Origin: Pandoraea apista | GTDB lineage: Bacteria > Pseudomonadota > Gammaproteobacteria > Burkholderiales > Burkholderiaceae | Length of the DNA stretch: 64,000 bases | Reading direction: 5' to 3' | NCBI RefSeq assembly: GCF_001465595.2 | Contig: NZ_CP013481.2 | Span: 1,488,001-1,552,000 of the forward strand | In this document: piece by piece, positions 48,026 through 58,061 of the stretch | Layout: every line of letters starts with the position of its first letter | How positions within the stretch are numbered: position 1 is the stretch's first letter | Translations under genes and position numbers: made by a program | The notes under the pieces: generated by a model | Database searches by the model: none | What the model saw: only the letters and a program-made list of their open reading frames with translations | Told to the model about the DNA's origin: nothing

Positions 48026-48078
48026 TCCTGAAATTCAGGGGGCCTTTCACGAAAGGCGAGTGGAACCACGCGCTCCAG
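48026..48078 (-). promoter_or_regulatory. Candidate RNA thermometer (ROSE-like) in the hsp20 leader
   Basis: Read on the minus strand, three small hairpins precede the start. GTGG/CCAC lies near 48060-48070. GCCTTT/AAAGGC (loop CGTG) spans 48042-48057. CCTGA/TCAGG (48027-48039) has a right arm that contains the AGG of the AGGAG Shine-Dalgarno. Successive weak hairpins, the last masking the ribosome site, are the ROSE plan. No computed folding was done. Confidence 0.45.
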
Positions 48079-48154
48079 TCCGCCCGTCGTGGATAAGCCC
48101 GCCGACAAACAAATCGAAACACGCAGCGCTTATCGCGACTGCCTGAGCAATGCA

Positions 48155-48184
48155 TAAAATAGTGCAGGAAACGGAAATTTCAAG
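48155..48184 (-). promoter_or_regulatory. Candidate sigma32 promoter of the hsp20 pair
   Basis: On the minus strand CTTGAAA (48184-48178), a 12-nt gap, then GCACTATTT. The -35 is perfect for sigma32; the -10 matches only partly. It would give a leader of roughly 120-130 nt. Confidence 0.5.
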
Positions 48185-48215
48185 AGGCCCCGCAACATAG
48201 CTCACAGGAGGTCGA

Positions 48216-48854
48216 ATGGATCTTTTCGACAGACTTCAGGAACAGGTCGAGAGTGTTCGCCTGCCGCTGTTTGCCGTGACGCTCACGGCGGCGGCGCAGG
48301 TAAATTCCCCGCTTCTTGCCATACTTCACTGGCACGGCTTCCGGCGCGCAACACCGCTTGTCTTGCCCGGGGTCGACATCCCGCCGCGACCGATTCCCGG
48401 ATCGGCCATTCAGCTCGACGCGCCATGGCATCGTCTCGAAACCGTGGACGCCATGCTGCTCGACGCCGCCTGGCAATACGGCGCATGGGATGTCGAGCGC
48501 ACGGAACAGCGCGGCTGCAACGTGATCGGCGCCAGCGCTGCCGAGGCGCTGGCCTGCCGTCAGGCGTTTGGCGACTACGGTGACGACATTGCCTTTCCCC
48601 AACCGCTTCTCGACGACCAGACCGATCGTCGCGAGCTGATGCAGCTCGCCGCGCACAAGGGGTATGTGCGATGGCTCTTCCGGCCCGTCAAAGGCGGGGT
48701 ATGGCGCACGCTCGACGAGCCGGACGACACGCTTGAGGCGGATGGCGGCCGTCGGCCACCTTGTCCGGTACCCGCCCAGCCCCGGCGCCCCGAGGGACGA
48801 GGCCGCACAATCTATCGGCTCGGCAAGGTTCGCCGCATTCTGTTAGTGCGCTGA
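48216..48854 (+). CDS. Hypothetical protein between hsp20 and groES2
   Basis: A 212-aa protein that I do not recognise. It starts MDLFDRLQEQVESVRLPLFAVTLTAAAQVNSPLLAILHWHGFRR, has a conserved-looking middle (VDAMLLDAAWQYGAWDVERTEQRGCNVIGASAAEALACRQAFGDY) and a basic, proline-rich C-terminus. No signal peptide or long membrane helix is evident. AGGAGGT 5 nt before the ATG is an excellent ribosome site. It diverges from the hsp20 pair and precedes groES2 in the same direction by 194 nt, suggesting a role in the same stress response. Confidence 0.75.
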   Translation: MDLFDRLQEQVESVRLPLFAVTLTAAAQVNSPLLAILHWHGFRRATPLVLPGVDIPPRPIPGSAIQLDAPWHRLETVDAMLLDAAWQYGAWDVERTEQRGCNVIGASAAEALACRQAFGDYGDDIAFPQPLLDDQTDRRELMQLAAHKGYVRWLFRPVKGGVWRTLDEPDDTLEADGGRRPPCPVPAQPRRPEGRGRTIYRLGKVRRILLVR

Positions 48855-48909
48855 ATACGCGCTGAAAACGCGCTGAAACAATTTGTTACAAAAAAGCACT
48901 TTTTCGCCT

Positions 48910-48938
48910 CTTGAAGCCCAACACGGGCACCCCTATTT
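48910..48938 (+). promoter_or_regulatory. sigma32-type heat-shock promoter of groESL2
   Basis: CTTGAAG (48910-48916), 13-nt spacer, CCCCTATTT (48930-48938), very close to the RpoH consensus CTTGAAA/CCCCATNT. No CIRCE element is visible around it. Confidence 0.75.
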
Positions 48939-49048
48939 CGCTTTCCGCCAGACATTGGCTCGGCTGGTGCAATACGCCGCTTCGAGCGCGCCGAGTGCAC
49001 CAGCCGGATTCCCTTATTGGTGATCCTTTAATCGCTTAGGAGATGGAA

Positions 49049-51066
<2,018 letters not shown>

Positions 51067-51085
51067 CCCAGCGGTGGGTTGTGCA

Positions 51086-51114
51086 CGCGCCGGTCTACAG
51101 TCGCGACCGGCGCG
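51086..51114 (+). terminator. Hairpin after groEL2
   Basis: 9-bp arms CGCGCCGGT and ACCGGCGCG (51086-51094, 51106-51114), 11-nt loop, then TTTCGTT. First of two tandem stems. Confidence 0.6.
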
Positions 51115-51121
51115 TTTCGTT

Positions 51122-51161
51122 CGGCGCCGCACGATGTCTGTGTCATGCGGCGCCGTTTTTT
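51122..51161 (+). terminator. Rho-independent terminator after groEL2
   Basis: Perfect 10-bp arms CGGCGCCGCA and TGCGGCGCCG (51122-51131, 51146-51155), 14-nt loop, then six Ts. Confidence 0.85.
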
Positions 51162-51174
51162 GCCGGAGACAGAC

Positions 51175-51429
51175 ATGAGGCTTGAACTTTCCATCGACGC
51201 TAATCCGCTCGACATAGAGATCGACGACGTGGTCGCGGGACTGCTCGCTGCCCGGCTTGATCTTCCCGCTGGGGCGGACAACAGCGAAGCGCTCGCACGC
51301 TATCTCAGCGAGAAGGCTGCGCCATGGACGCTCGACGAAGACCACATGCGCAAGCGTATTCTTCGCAGGCTGATTCTTGACATAGCCGACCCCGCACTGA
51401 TTATTCGCCATCTCATGGCGGATGACTGA
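51175..51429 (+). CDS. Small hypothetical acidic protein (84 aa)
   Basis: An 84-aa protein of unknown family starting MRLELSIDANPLDIEIDDVVAGLLAARLDLP. It is acidic and probably alpha-helical, with a C-terminal RILRRLILDIADPALIIRHLM helix. GGAG lies 7 nt before ATG 51175. It starts 14 nt after the groEL2 terminator, so it is expressed either by read-through or from an unseen promoter. A longer frame to 51079 would span the terminator stem and is rejected. Confidence 0.6.
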   Translation: MRLELSIDANPLDIEIDDVVAGLLAARLDLPAGADNSEALARYLSEKAAPWTLDEDHMRKRILRRLILDIADPALIIRHLMADD

Positions 51430-51515
51430 ACTGACTCGACCCGCGCAATGGGCAATCGTGTCAGTCCCCATTTGTGAGCCGGCGAACGGGCGGGGGTGCC
51501 GATTTTCTTCGTCGA

Positions 51516-52199
51516 TCAGTTGTCCTGGCCCGGCGTAGCGAACCCCGGCAGACCGAGTTGCTCCGGCAACTGGGGGACTCGCCGAAAGCGCGAGCTGTCA
51601 TAGCCCATAGCTTCCAATCGCGTGAGCAGCGAGCGGTAAGTCGCGTCGTCAATCGTCGGCGTGCGCGAGAATATCCATCCAAGCGATTTATCCGGGTAGC
51701 CGAGAATGGTGTAGCGGTAATCGGGATCCACGTACAAGGTGAGTTGAGAGACGTAGATCGGCCAGATGAGTCGTACACGCCAGTGACCGCCTTCGCTGCC
51801 CGGCACTACGCTGTCGAGAAACTGGTAGTGGGTTTCGGGCTGGTCGAATCCCCCTTTGCGGCCATAGAAGTGATCGTCGATTCTTCCATCGTCTCGAAGT
51901 ACCCATTCCGCTCGGGTCGCGACGAAGCCACGCTCGGCGAAATAGGGAATGTTGGCAACGACGTACCAGCGGCCCATGTATCGAGGCAAGTCGACCGAGG
52001 TAACCTTGAGCGGAACATTGGCGAGAGGGTTGGGGTTGGGAGGGGACCCGGAGCAGCCTGCGAGCGCTATGCAACATAGCGTTGCGCATGACACGGCCAG
52101 ACCGCGTGCCAACCGCGCCGCCGCTCGCTTTGTCCAGCCGACTATCCGGGAGAGGAGCCCGCCCGCCAGCGGATAAGCACTCGCAGCATATTGGGTCAT
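51516..52199 (-). CDS. Lipocalin family lipoprotein (Blc-like) 1
   Basis: A 227-aa lipoprotein with lipobox CIALAGC (hydrophobic part about residues 32-48). The lipocalin barrel starts with DLPRYMGRWYVVANIPYFAERG, the Blc GxW signature, and continues through DPDYRYTILGYPDKSLGWIFSRTPTIDD. Bacterial lipocalins sit on the inner face of the outer membrane and bind lysophospholipids or other hydrophobic ligands. The start at 52199 has GGGAG at 8 nt. A second, different lipocalin gene lies 2 kb away; lipocalin genes are frequent members of LitR-type clusters. Confidence 0.9.
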   Translation of the reverse strand: MTQYAASAYPLAGGLLSRIVGWTKRAAARLARGLAVSCATLCCIALAGCSGSPPNPNPLANVPLKVTSVDLPRYMGRWYVVANIPYFAERGFVATRAEWVLRDDGRIDDHFYGRKGGFDQPETHYQFLDSVVPGSEGGHWRVRLIWPIYVSQLTLYVDPDYRYTILGYPDKSLGWIFSRTPTIDDATYRSLLTRLEAMGYDSSRFRRVPQLPEQLGLPGFATPGQDN

Positions 52200-52543
52200 A
52201 CCGTTTCTCCCACGACCTTCTCTCGCTTCTCGAACAGGTGATGACCGACGCTCCACGGCTGGCCGCTCGCATCACCGAACAATGCAGCAACGGCTATCCG
52301 CACGCGAGCGGGCGCGGCAAACAGACCACAGAAGGTCGTTGCGACTGTCAATAGCATGTATGACTCCCGGCAATGTGGTTGGCGATGCGCTCGTATACGG
52401 GTAAAGCACCCGGCCGGATGCACGGCTGACGAATTTCTTCCTCCAGTGAAAGAATTCACATGCATTGATGCATCCGAAAGCAGTCCTCATCCGTTTTAGC
52501 TTTTGCTTCCATCTCGGAGAAGCGCTACCAATCGGGTGAAGGA
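52200..52543. other. Divergent intergenic region, lipocalin 1/fasciclin
   Basis: 344 nt with no convincing gene. It contains ATGCATTGATGCAT at 52460-52473, a short double palindrome, but no promoter I can place. Confidence 0.5.
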
Positions 52544-53128
52544 ATGAAAAAGTTCAAGCAAGCCGGATTTCTTGCGATCTGTCTGTCTGTGGGCGCCGTT
52601 ACCGGCTTCCAGGCTGTCTCGGCGTCGGCCGCCATGGATGGCGCGGATCAAACGGTCATGGTGGGCGGGGCGGCCATGTATCCCTCCAAGAACATTATTC
52701 AGAACGCGGTCAATTCTAAGGACCACACGACGCTGGTAGCCGCAGTAAAAGCGGCGGGGCTAGTCGATACCCTTTCCGGCGCCGGGCCGTTCACGGTTTT
52801 CGCGCCCACGAATGAGGCGTTTGCGGCGCTTCCGGCCGGGACAGTCGACGGATTACTGAAGCCGGAGAGCCGGCCCGCGCTGGTGAAGGTGTTGACCTAT
52901 CACGTGGTTCCGGGCCGCCTCTCGGCTCAGGAACTCATGAAGGCGGTCAACGACGGCGGGGGCAAGGCGATCCTGAAAACGGTCGAGGGAGACTCGCTAA
53001 CCGTGATGAGCGACGGTACTCACCTGACGGTGACCGATGACAAAGGCGGCACCGCGCGCGTCACTATCGGAAACGTCATGCAATCGAACGGCGTGATTCA
53101 TGTCGTCGACAAGGTGCTCCTGCCGTAA
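52544..53128 (+). CDS. Fasciclin (FAS1) domain exported protein
   Basis: A 194-aa protein with a signal peptide (MKKFKQAGFLAICLSVGAVTGFQAVSASA) and one FAS1 domain: KDHTTLVAAVKAAGLVDTLSGAGPFTVFAPTNEAFAALPAGTV, the H-box LTYHVVPGRL, and the final SNGVIHVVDKVLLP. FAS1 proteins are secreted or periplasmic adhesion-like proteins of poorly known role in bacteria. The gene is divergent from lipocalin 1 and followed by the esterase in the same direction. Confidence 0.93.
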   Translation: MKKFKQAGFLAICLSVGAVTGFQAVSASAAMDGADQTVMVGGAAMYPSKNIIQNAVNSKDHTTLVAAVKAAGLVDTLSGAGPFTVFAPTNEAFAALPAGTVDGLLKPESRPALVKVLTYHVVPGRLSAQELMKAVNDGGGKAILKTVEGDSLTVMSDGTHLTVTDDKGGTARVTIGNVMQSNGVIHVVDKVLLP

Positions 53129-53261
53129 CGACCCCATGGGGAGGCGGCGCGCGTAAGCACCTGCCTCCCAAAAGTCTCCGGGGCGATCTGCTTTCGCCAT
53201 GTCTGCCGTGCACCCGAAAGGACACGGCGCGACGTTTCGTGTCAGATATTGCGGTAACGCG

Positions 53262-54197
53262 ATGAAGAAACACCGACTCTCCCGCCTTCTTTCGACGCTC
53301 TCGGCCTGCGCCACACTATGCGCTTGCACCCCGGTGAATGTGGTCAATGCCTTGACACCCAGCAAGACCTATCGCCTGGTCCCTGACATTGCTTATGGCG
53401 ACGCCGAGCGGCTAAAGCTCGACGTCTATGTGCCGACGCGACCTGCTGGGCGTGCGGCCGGCATGCCCGTTGTTGTATTTTTCTACGGCGGCAGTTGGCA
53501 AAGCGGTGAGCGTGCCGAATACCGCTTCGTTGGCGAAGCACTCGCGTCGCGGGGATTTCTTGCGATTCTGCCGGACTACCGAACCTATCCGGACGTGATC
53601 TTCCCCACGTTCATGGACGACGCGGCGAAGGCGGTACGGTGGGCTATCGATCGGGCGAGCGCTTTCGGCGGTGATTCGGAGCGCGTGTTTCTCATGGGGC
53701 ATTCGGCGGGCGCCCAGATCGCTGCATTGCTTGTGACCGATGAGCGTTACCTGCTCGAAGCGGGCTTGGCGACGCGCAACATCTCGGGCATGGTAGGACT
53801 CGCCGGGCCGTATGATTTTCTGCCACTACAAAGCAAAGTGCTTCGTCGGATATTTCCCGAACCCGTGCGCAAGGCGAGCCAGCCGATTGAGTTCGTCACG
53901 GGGTGCGAGCCTCCCATATTTCTGGGGGTAGGCGATACCGACAGTGTCGTCTTGCCCGGAAACGCCGTCCGGTTTGCCGAGCGGTTAAGGGCGATGCATG
54001 GCACTGTGGAGATTCGACACTACAACCTCGGTCACGCATTAATGCTGGGCGCGATCAGTGCACCGTTGCGCCGTTTCTCACCGGTGCTGGACGACATCGC
54101 CGATTTTGTAAATGCCATTTCGGAGCGAAGGGTGGTTCGTCAGGTCTGTACGCAGACTGAGCATTTCGCCGTCGGCGATACATCGTCGATCAAGTGA
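53262..54197 (+). CDS. Lipoprotein alpha/beta hydrolase (carboxylesterase/BD-FAE-like)
   Basis: A 311-aa hydrolase with a lipoprotein-type N-terminus (LSACATLCAC). Oxyanion motif PVVVFFYGGSWQSGER, nucleophile elbow MGHSAGAQIA, acid in GVGDTDSVV and histidine in NLGHALM complete the catalytic triad, as in carboxylesterases of the LipI/kynurenine-formamidase-like group. ATG 53262 is chosen over 53199 because it directly precedes the signal. It probably acts at the cell envelope; the substrate is unknown. The stop is followed after 30 nt by the convergent DUF2256 gene. Confidence 0.88.
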   Translation: MKKHRLSRLLSTLSACATLCACTPVNVVNALTPSKTYRLVPDIAYGDAERLKLDVYVPTRPAGRAAGMPVVVFFYGGSWQSGERAEYRFVGEALASRGFLAILPDYRTYPDVIFPTFMDDAAKAVRWAIDRASAFGGDSERVFLMGHSAGAQIAALLVTDERYLLEAGLATRNISGMVGLAGPYDFLPLQSKVLRRIFPEPVRKASQPIEFVTGCEPPIFLGVGDTDSVVLPGNAVRFAERLRAMHGTVEIRHYNLGHALMLGAISAPLRRFSPVLDDIADFVNAISERRVVRQVCTQTEHFAVGDTSSIK

Positions 54198-54227
54198 TAA
54201 ATGGAGCAGCAAGGCGTGATGCCGCGA

Positions 54228-54362
54228 CTAATGCCTCAGGCGTCGGCATCGCTCGGAACAATACGTAACGTTTTCCCACGCCCGTGCCCATTTCTTGCGC
54301 CAGACGAACGAGCGTCCGCACACAGGGCAGATTTTGCTCGGCAGAAAAGGCTTTCGGTGCAC
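54228..54362 (-). CDS. DUF2256 zinc-ribbon microprotein (44 aa)
   Basis: A 44-aa gene too short for most ORF lists. Translation from GTG 54362 gives a basic start, then [20 protein letters not shown] and a tail [16 protein letters not shown]. The CxxC...CxxxC zinc-ribbon pattern plus RKKWARxWENVxYCSERCR is the DUF2256 signature. The start is 1 nt after the TAA of lipocalin 2, so it is translationally coupled. DUF2256 genes are, from memory, typical neighbours of cryptochrome/photolyase genes in light-response clusters; no photolyase is in this window. Confidence 0.85.
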   Translation of the reverse strand: MHRKPFLPSKICPVCGRSFVWRKKWARAWENVTYCSERCRRLRH

Positions 54363-54363
54363 G

Positions 54364-54939
54364 TTATTCCGACGGCATGGTGCGGTTTTGCGTCACCCAG
54401 ATAAGCGCATCGGTATCGACGCCCAACGCTTGCGCCCGGGCCAGGATGCGTTTCATGTCGTTGTCGGCGATTCGTTTGTCCCGAGCCAGAATCCAGCAGT
54501 AGCCGGTGTCGGGCCCGAGAACCAGCGCCCATCGGTAGTCCGGATCCAGTGCTGCAACGTGGTAACCGCCGTAAAAGGGCCCGAAAAAAGAGACCTTGAG
54601 CGAGGCGACATCCGGCGCACCGGTGAAGCGAGCCTTTCCGCTGACTTCTTTCCAGCGACCCGTGGCTGGATCGAAACCACGATTCAGCACCTTGACGCTG
54701 CCATCCGGCTGGCGCGTATAGGTTGCCGAGACGTCCGTCATGCCGCGCTCGAACGAGTGATCGAGGCGTGCCAGTTCATACCAGCGCCCCTCGTAGCGCC
54801 CGATATCAAACGGCGATACCGGGATGACTCCCGGTGGTGGATTCGTGCTCGCGCAGGCCGACACCAAAATCAGCAACGACGAAAGCACTCCCAGCAGCCC
54901 AATCCGGAATGACGTTCCGACGAAAACACTCTCTCTCAT
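54364..54939 (-). CDS. Lipocalin family lipoprotein (Blc-like) 2
   Basis: A 191-aa lipoprotein with signal [29 protein letters not shown] and a lipocalin domain starting [31 protein letters not shown], then [16 protein letters not shown] and [22 protein letters not shown], which is the classic Blc layout. The start at 54939 has AAGG at about 6 nt; the frame reaching 55065 is an artefact. It is followed immediately by the DUF2256 gene and lies about 190 nt downstream of folE, in the same direction. Confidence 0.92.
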   Translation of the reverse strand: MRESVFVGTSFRIGLLGVLSSLLILVSACASTNPPPGVIPVSPFDIGRYEGRWYELARLDHSFERGMTDVSATYTRQPDGSVKVLNRGFDPATGRWKEVSGKARFTGAPDVASLKVSFFGPFYGGYHVAALDPDYRWALVLGPDTGYCWILARDKRIADNDMKRILARAQALGVDTDALIWVTQNRTMPSE

Positions 54940-55129
54940 GGCATACCTTCGACGGTGAGTTTGAAGAGAACGGGGTAAATCGGCCTGTCGCCCCGAGCGG
55001 GACCCGCTGGGCGAGTTCAACGCTCCGGCACTTGCCGGCGCTTGGCCCGCGCAATATGGCGTCAAAACAAGTGGGGATGTCAGACCGTATAAAGGTACGA
55101 ATGCTCCCGCGTCTGCGCGCCGGAGTTGC

Positions 55130-55861
55130 TTACTGAGAACGCGTAGCCATTAACGTCAGAAACTCACGGCGCAGCGAAGGATCTTCGAGAAATCTCCCGC
55201 GCATCACACTGCTCACCATGCGCGCACCGTCATCTTTGGTCCCTCGCCAGTGCATGCAGAAGTGATCCGCTTCTATGACGAGTGCCAGGCCATCCGGCGC
55301 AATTTTCTCCTCAAGCAAGTCGGCGATTTGTTTCACCGCTTCCTCCTGAATCTGCGGTCGGGCCATGATCCAGTTGAGCAAACGCGCATATTTGGACAGT
55401 CCCGGGAGATTTGAATCGGCGTTCGGCAGAATGCCGATCCATGCGTGCCCCATGATAGGACACAGATGGTGTGAGCAAGCGCTCCTCACCCGGAGCGGAC
55501 CGATCAGCGTAAGTTCGTTCAATTGTCCGATGTTCGGAAATTCGGTGATGGCCGGGGGCGGCTCGTAGCGGCCCGCGAACACTTCTCTCACGAACATCTT
55601 GGCCACGCGTTTCGCCGTGTCGCGGGTGTTGTGATCGTTGTCGACGTCGATGACGAGCGCGCGCAGCGCATTTTCGATATGAAACGCGACTTCTTCCTGA
55701 AGCCTGTCTACGTCGCCTTCGCGCAGATGGGAAGCGATATTGTCGTTCGCATGAAACCGGACGCCTGTATTACGCAGACGCTGAACGATGGCTTGCGACA
55801 ACGGAATCCCGTCCTGAGTGCTCTGCGTGATGGCTGGCTGCGAATCGATAATTGCGCCCAT
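55130..55861 (-). CDS. folE: GTP cyclohydrolase I-like protein, divergent FolE
   Basis: A 243-aa T-fold protein of the GTP cyclohydrolase I family. Zinc and active-site motifs are SACSHHLCPIMGHAWIGILP, the GLSKYARL loop and DHFCMHWRG; the zinc-site form CSHH replaces the usual CEHH. The housekeeping enzyme makes dihydroneopterin triphosphate for folate. Divergent FolE paralogues accompany LitR-type regulators, where a pterin for photoreceptors is a possible product; that role is inferred. AGGAG 6 nt before ATG. It follows merR by 40 nt. Confidence 0.88.
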   Translation of the reverse strand: MGAIIDSQPAITQSTQDGIPLSQAIVQRLRNTGVRFHANDNIASHLREGDVDRLQEEVAFHIENALRALVIDVDNDHNTRDTAKRVAKMFVREVFAGRYEPPPAITEFPNIGQLNELTLIGPLRVRSACSHHLCPIMGHAWIGILPNADSNLPGLSKYARLLNWIMARPQIQEEAVKQIADLLEEKIAPDGLALVIEADHFCMHWRGTKDDGARMVSSVMRGRFLEDPSLRREFLTLMATRSQ

Positions 55862-55901
55862 GAAATTCTCCTTAGCGGAAAGGGTTCTGATGACCCGCGC
55901 C

Positions 55902-56870
55902 TTATCGTTCGCGGCGCCCCATACCCGGAATAGACCAGCCCTCGTGCGCGACTATCGCGGCCAGAGCATCTTCAAACAATGCGACCGCTTTGTTGGCAGC
56001 ATCGCCCAAGTGCTGGTGGAGCAGGGCGTCGGCGGGGGAGCGCGACAGGCACTCATCGCTATATCGCTCGAAGGCGGAAACTTGCAGCACCAGTTCGGCA
56101 AGATGCTTGGGACACTCGCACGCAATCGTCGTCGATTGCGAGGCCACGTTGGCCAGCGTTTCATCGTCGAACCGACGCGGTGATCGCGACCAACGCGGGT
56201 CATGGCCCGAACCTGACGCATTGTCGCGACGCAACGACCGAACGAAATCGACGATGATTTCGTTCGCATGCAACAGCGCGTTGGATTTTCGCTTTAGCTC
56301 GATGCCCTCGAGACGAGCGAGATCGATGGCGCGACGCGCGCCGAAAGCGTAGACGACAAGGACTTGCTCGCAACGGATGCGCCGCGCGGCCGCAACGATG
56401 GAGAGCACTTTGTCTTCGTGAAGTGCCTCGACGCGAACGACCATGCCGTTTGTCATGGCGCGTTGGTCGTCGTCAGGTGGAATATCTTCAACGCTATTGA
56501 ACGTAAGGCATGTAATGCCCGCCGGCGTTTCCGGTTTCACGCTTTCGCCGAAACCCACAATGATCAGGTTCGCAGAAAGTGGTTCGCTTTGCGAAAGGGG
56601 GGCGCCGGCACCGCTCGCCAATCGGCTCAACTGCTCGTTATCCAAATGAGCGATTGCACCGATTGCATGCCCTTTGTCGACGAGTGACTTGATGGTTCGC
56701 AGTCGACCGACATCCAGGTCGGAATACTGACGCTGACCGGAGGCGCTCGTGGCAGGAGAAATGACGCCATAGCGTTGCTCCCAGATCCGCAACGTGGCGG
56801 CCGGCATATCGACGAGTTTTGCGGCTTCGCCACTTCGATAACGTCGAACTGAACTCACTCTGGCCTCCAT
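55902..56870 (-). CDS. MerR-family regulator, LitR/CarH-like without cobalamin motif
   Basis: A 322-aa regulator. The MerR HTH (residues 8-75) reads RYRSGEAAKLVDMPAATLRIWEQRYGVISPATSASGQRQYSDLDVGRLRTIKSLVDKGHAIGAIAHL, very like LitR/CarH proteins. The following region lacks the DxHxxG cobalamin motif, so it resembles the class II LitR type that does not bind B12. ATG 56870 lies directly on its AGGA; GTG 56858 with GGAGG 5 nt upstream is a good alternative start. Upstream lies an 8-bp-arm inverted repeat. It heads merR-folE(-lipocalin-DUF2256). Confidence 0.85.
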   Translation of the reverse strand: MEARVSSVRRYRSGEAAKLVDMPAATLRIWEQRYGVISPATSASGQRQYSDLDVGRLRTIKSLVDKGHAIGAIAHLDNEQLSRLASGAGAPLSQSEPLSANLIIVGFGESVKPETPAGITCLTFNSVEDIPPDDDQRAMTNGMVVRVEALHEDKVLSIVAAARRIRCEQVLVVYAFGARRAIDLARLEGIELKRKSNALLHANEIIVDFVRSLRRDNASGSGHDPRWSRSPRRFDDETLANVASQSTTIACECPKHLAELVLQVSAFERYSDECLSRSPADALLHQHLGDAANKAVALFEDALAAIVAHEGWSIPGMGRRER

Positions 56871-57189
56871 TCCTGGCGCGCTTCAATCGAAGATGTAATC
56901 CGGGGTTAACTTAACTCAATGCTTCCGTGGAGTCAATAATTTAACTCGTTTTATTGTTTATCTGTTATTTTGAGTTGAAAATATGACTCAAAAATCTTTG
57001 CTGAGTGCGAAAGTCGCTCGCTGTGGACGGGCGTTTTCGAGGGAGGGGCGGGCAATGCGGGACGCGTCTATCTGGTGCGAGCTGGCGCAGCCCGGGCCGA
57101 GATCGGTAATAATGGCGGTCGATCGCAGGCTGCGCAGCACTTGCACAAATGCTCGCGCCTGTGCCGGAGTCTTAACTCAGAGAATCGTT
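56871..57189. promoter_or_regulatory. Divergent regulatory region merR/carbonic anhydrase
   Basis: 319 nt with an A/T-rich core. TTAACTC occurs at 56911-56917, 56941-56947 and 57173-57179, and inverted half-sites at 56930 and 56971. A possible minus-strand promoter is TTGACT-N17-TAAGTT near 56909-56937. The frame extending the carbonic anhydrase to 56983 is non-coding in character. Confidence 0.5.
56968..56993. promoter_or_regulatory. Inverted repeat, candidate MerR/LitR operator
   Basis: TTTTGAGT (56968-56975), 10-nt spacer, ACTCAAAA (56986-56993): perfect 8-bp arms between the divergent genes. Confidence 0.6.
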
Positions 57190-57849
57190 ATGCGTGACAT
57201 CATTGACGGCTTTCTGCGATTTCAACGCGAAGCCTATCCCCAGCGTGTCGAGCTATTCAAGCGACTCGCCACCAGCCAAAACCCGAAAGCGCTGTTTGTT
57301 ACCTGTTCGGACAGCCGCGTCGTGCCGGAGCTGCTGACGCAGCGCGAGCCGGGCGAGCTATTTGTAATACGCAACGCAGGCAATATCGTTCCGTCGTACG
57401 GGCCCGAGCCCGGTGGCGTTTCCGCGACTGTCGAGTATGCGGTTGCCGTGCTGGGCGTGCGGGACATTGTGATTTGCGGCCACTCGGACTGCGGTGCCAT
57501 GGGCGCAATTTCGCGCTGCACCTGTCTCGACCACATGCCGGCAGTTGCCAACTGGCTGCGACATGCCGACGCCGCGAAAGTGATCAACGCGGCGCACTCG
57601 TTCGATACGCCCCGCGCCAAGCTTGACGGGCTGGTGCGAGAGAACGTGATTGCCCAACTGGCAAATCTGCGTACTCACCCTTCGGTAGCGCTGGCGCTGG
57701 AACAAGGGCGCATGAACCTGCACGGTTGGGTCTACGACATCGAAACCGGAGGCATCGATGCGCTCGACGGCGCCACACGCACGTTCGTTTCGCTGGCGGA
57801 AGCGCCAAGCACCGTGGCGGTGACCTCGCGCAATCCGGACGGGCGTTGA
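57190..57849 (+). CDS. Beta-class carbonic anhydrase (CynT/Can-like)
   Basis: A 219-aa carbonic anhydrase, the same length as E. coli CynT and very similar along its length ([19 protein letters not shown]..., [29 protein letters not shown]). Zinc ligands are Cys39 (CSDSR), His98 and Cys101 (GHSDCGA), with Asp41/Arg43 as the catalytic dyad. It interconverts CO2 and bicarbonate in the cytoplasm. No cyanase gene is nearby. The start at 57190 matches CynT exactly although the Shine-Dalgarno is weak. It is divergent from merR and carries a TTAACTC half-site just before the start. Confidence 0.95.
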   Translation: MRDIIDGFLRFQREAYPQRVELFKRLATSQNPKALFVTCSDSRVVPELLTQREPGELFVIRNAGNIVPSYGPEPGGVSATVEYAVAVLGVRDIVICGHSDCGAMGAISRCTCLDHMPAVANWLRHADAAKVINAAHSFDTPRAKLDGLVRENVIAQLANLRTHPSVALALEQGRMNLHGWVYDIETGGIDALDGATRTFVSLAEAPSTVAVTSRNPDGR

Positions 57850-57926
57850 GGCCCGTTAGCATTGCCTGCCGTCATCATCTAGCCCCCGCAAAGCACAAAA
57901 ATGTAGCCCTAGGGAAAACCCCGCGT

Positions 57927-57956
57927 CTTGAAATCGTAAAACCCCGTCCCTATAAT
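57927..57956 (+). promoter_or_regulatory. groESL1 promoter (overlapping sigma70 and sigma32)
   Basis: sigma70: TTGAAA (57928-57933), 17 nt, TATAAT (57951-57956). sigma32: CTTGAAA (57927-57933) with CCCTATAAT (57948-57956). The shared elements would allow both basal and heat-induced transcription. Confidence 0.85.
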
Positions 57957-57982
57957 TAGCACTCGTTGGCGCAGAGTGCTAA
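57956..57982 (+). promoter_or_regulatory. CIRCE operator (HrcA binding site)
   Basis: Perfect TTAGCACTC-N9-GAGTGCTAA, overlapping the end of the -10 element of groESL1. HrcA repression of this operon is expected. Confidence 0.97.
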
Positions 57983-58061
57983 CGCCATGAATTCACCATA
58001 TATGCAAAAAATTGCATATTTAGTTTTGACGATCTCACACTGAGAGAAAGAGGAGCTTGTA

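Noticed and set aside
53138..53169. GGGAGGC/GCCTCCC stem after the fasciclin gene as a terminator
   Set aside because: The loop is long and an A run, not a T run, follows on the coding strand.
56983..57189. N-terminal extension of the carbonic anhydrase to 56983
   Set aside because: The extra residues have no similarity to the family, and the start at 57190 reproduces the CynT N-terminus and length.
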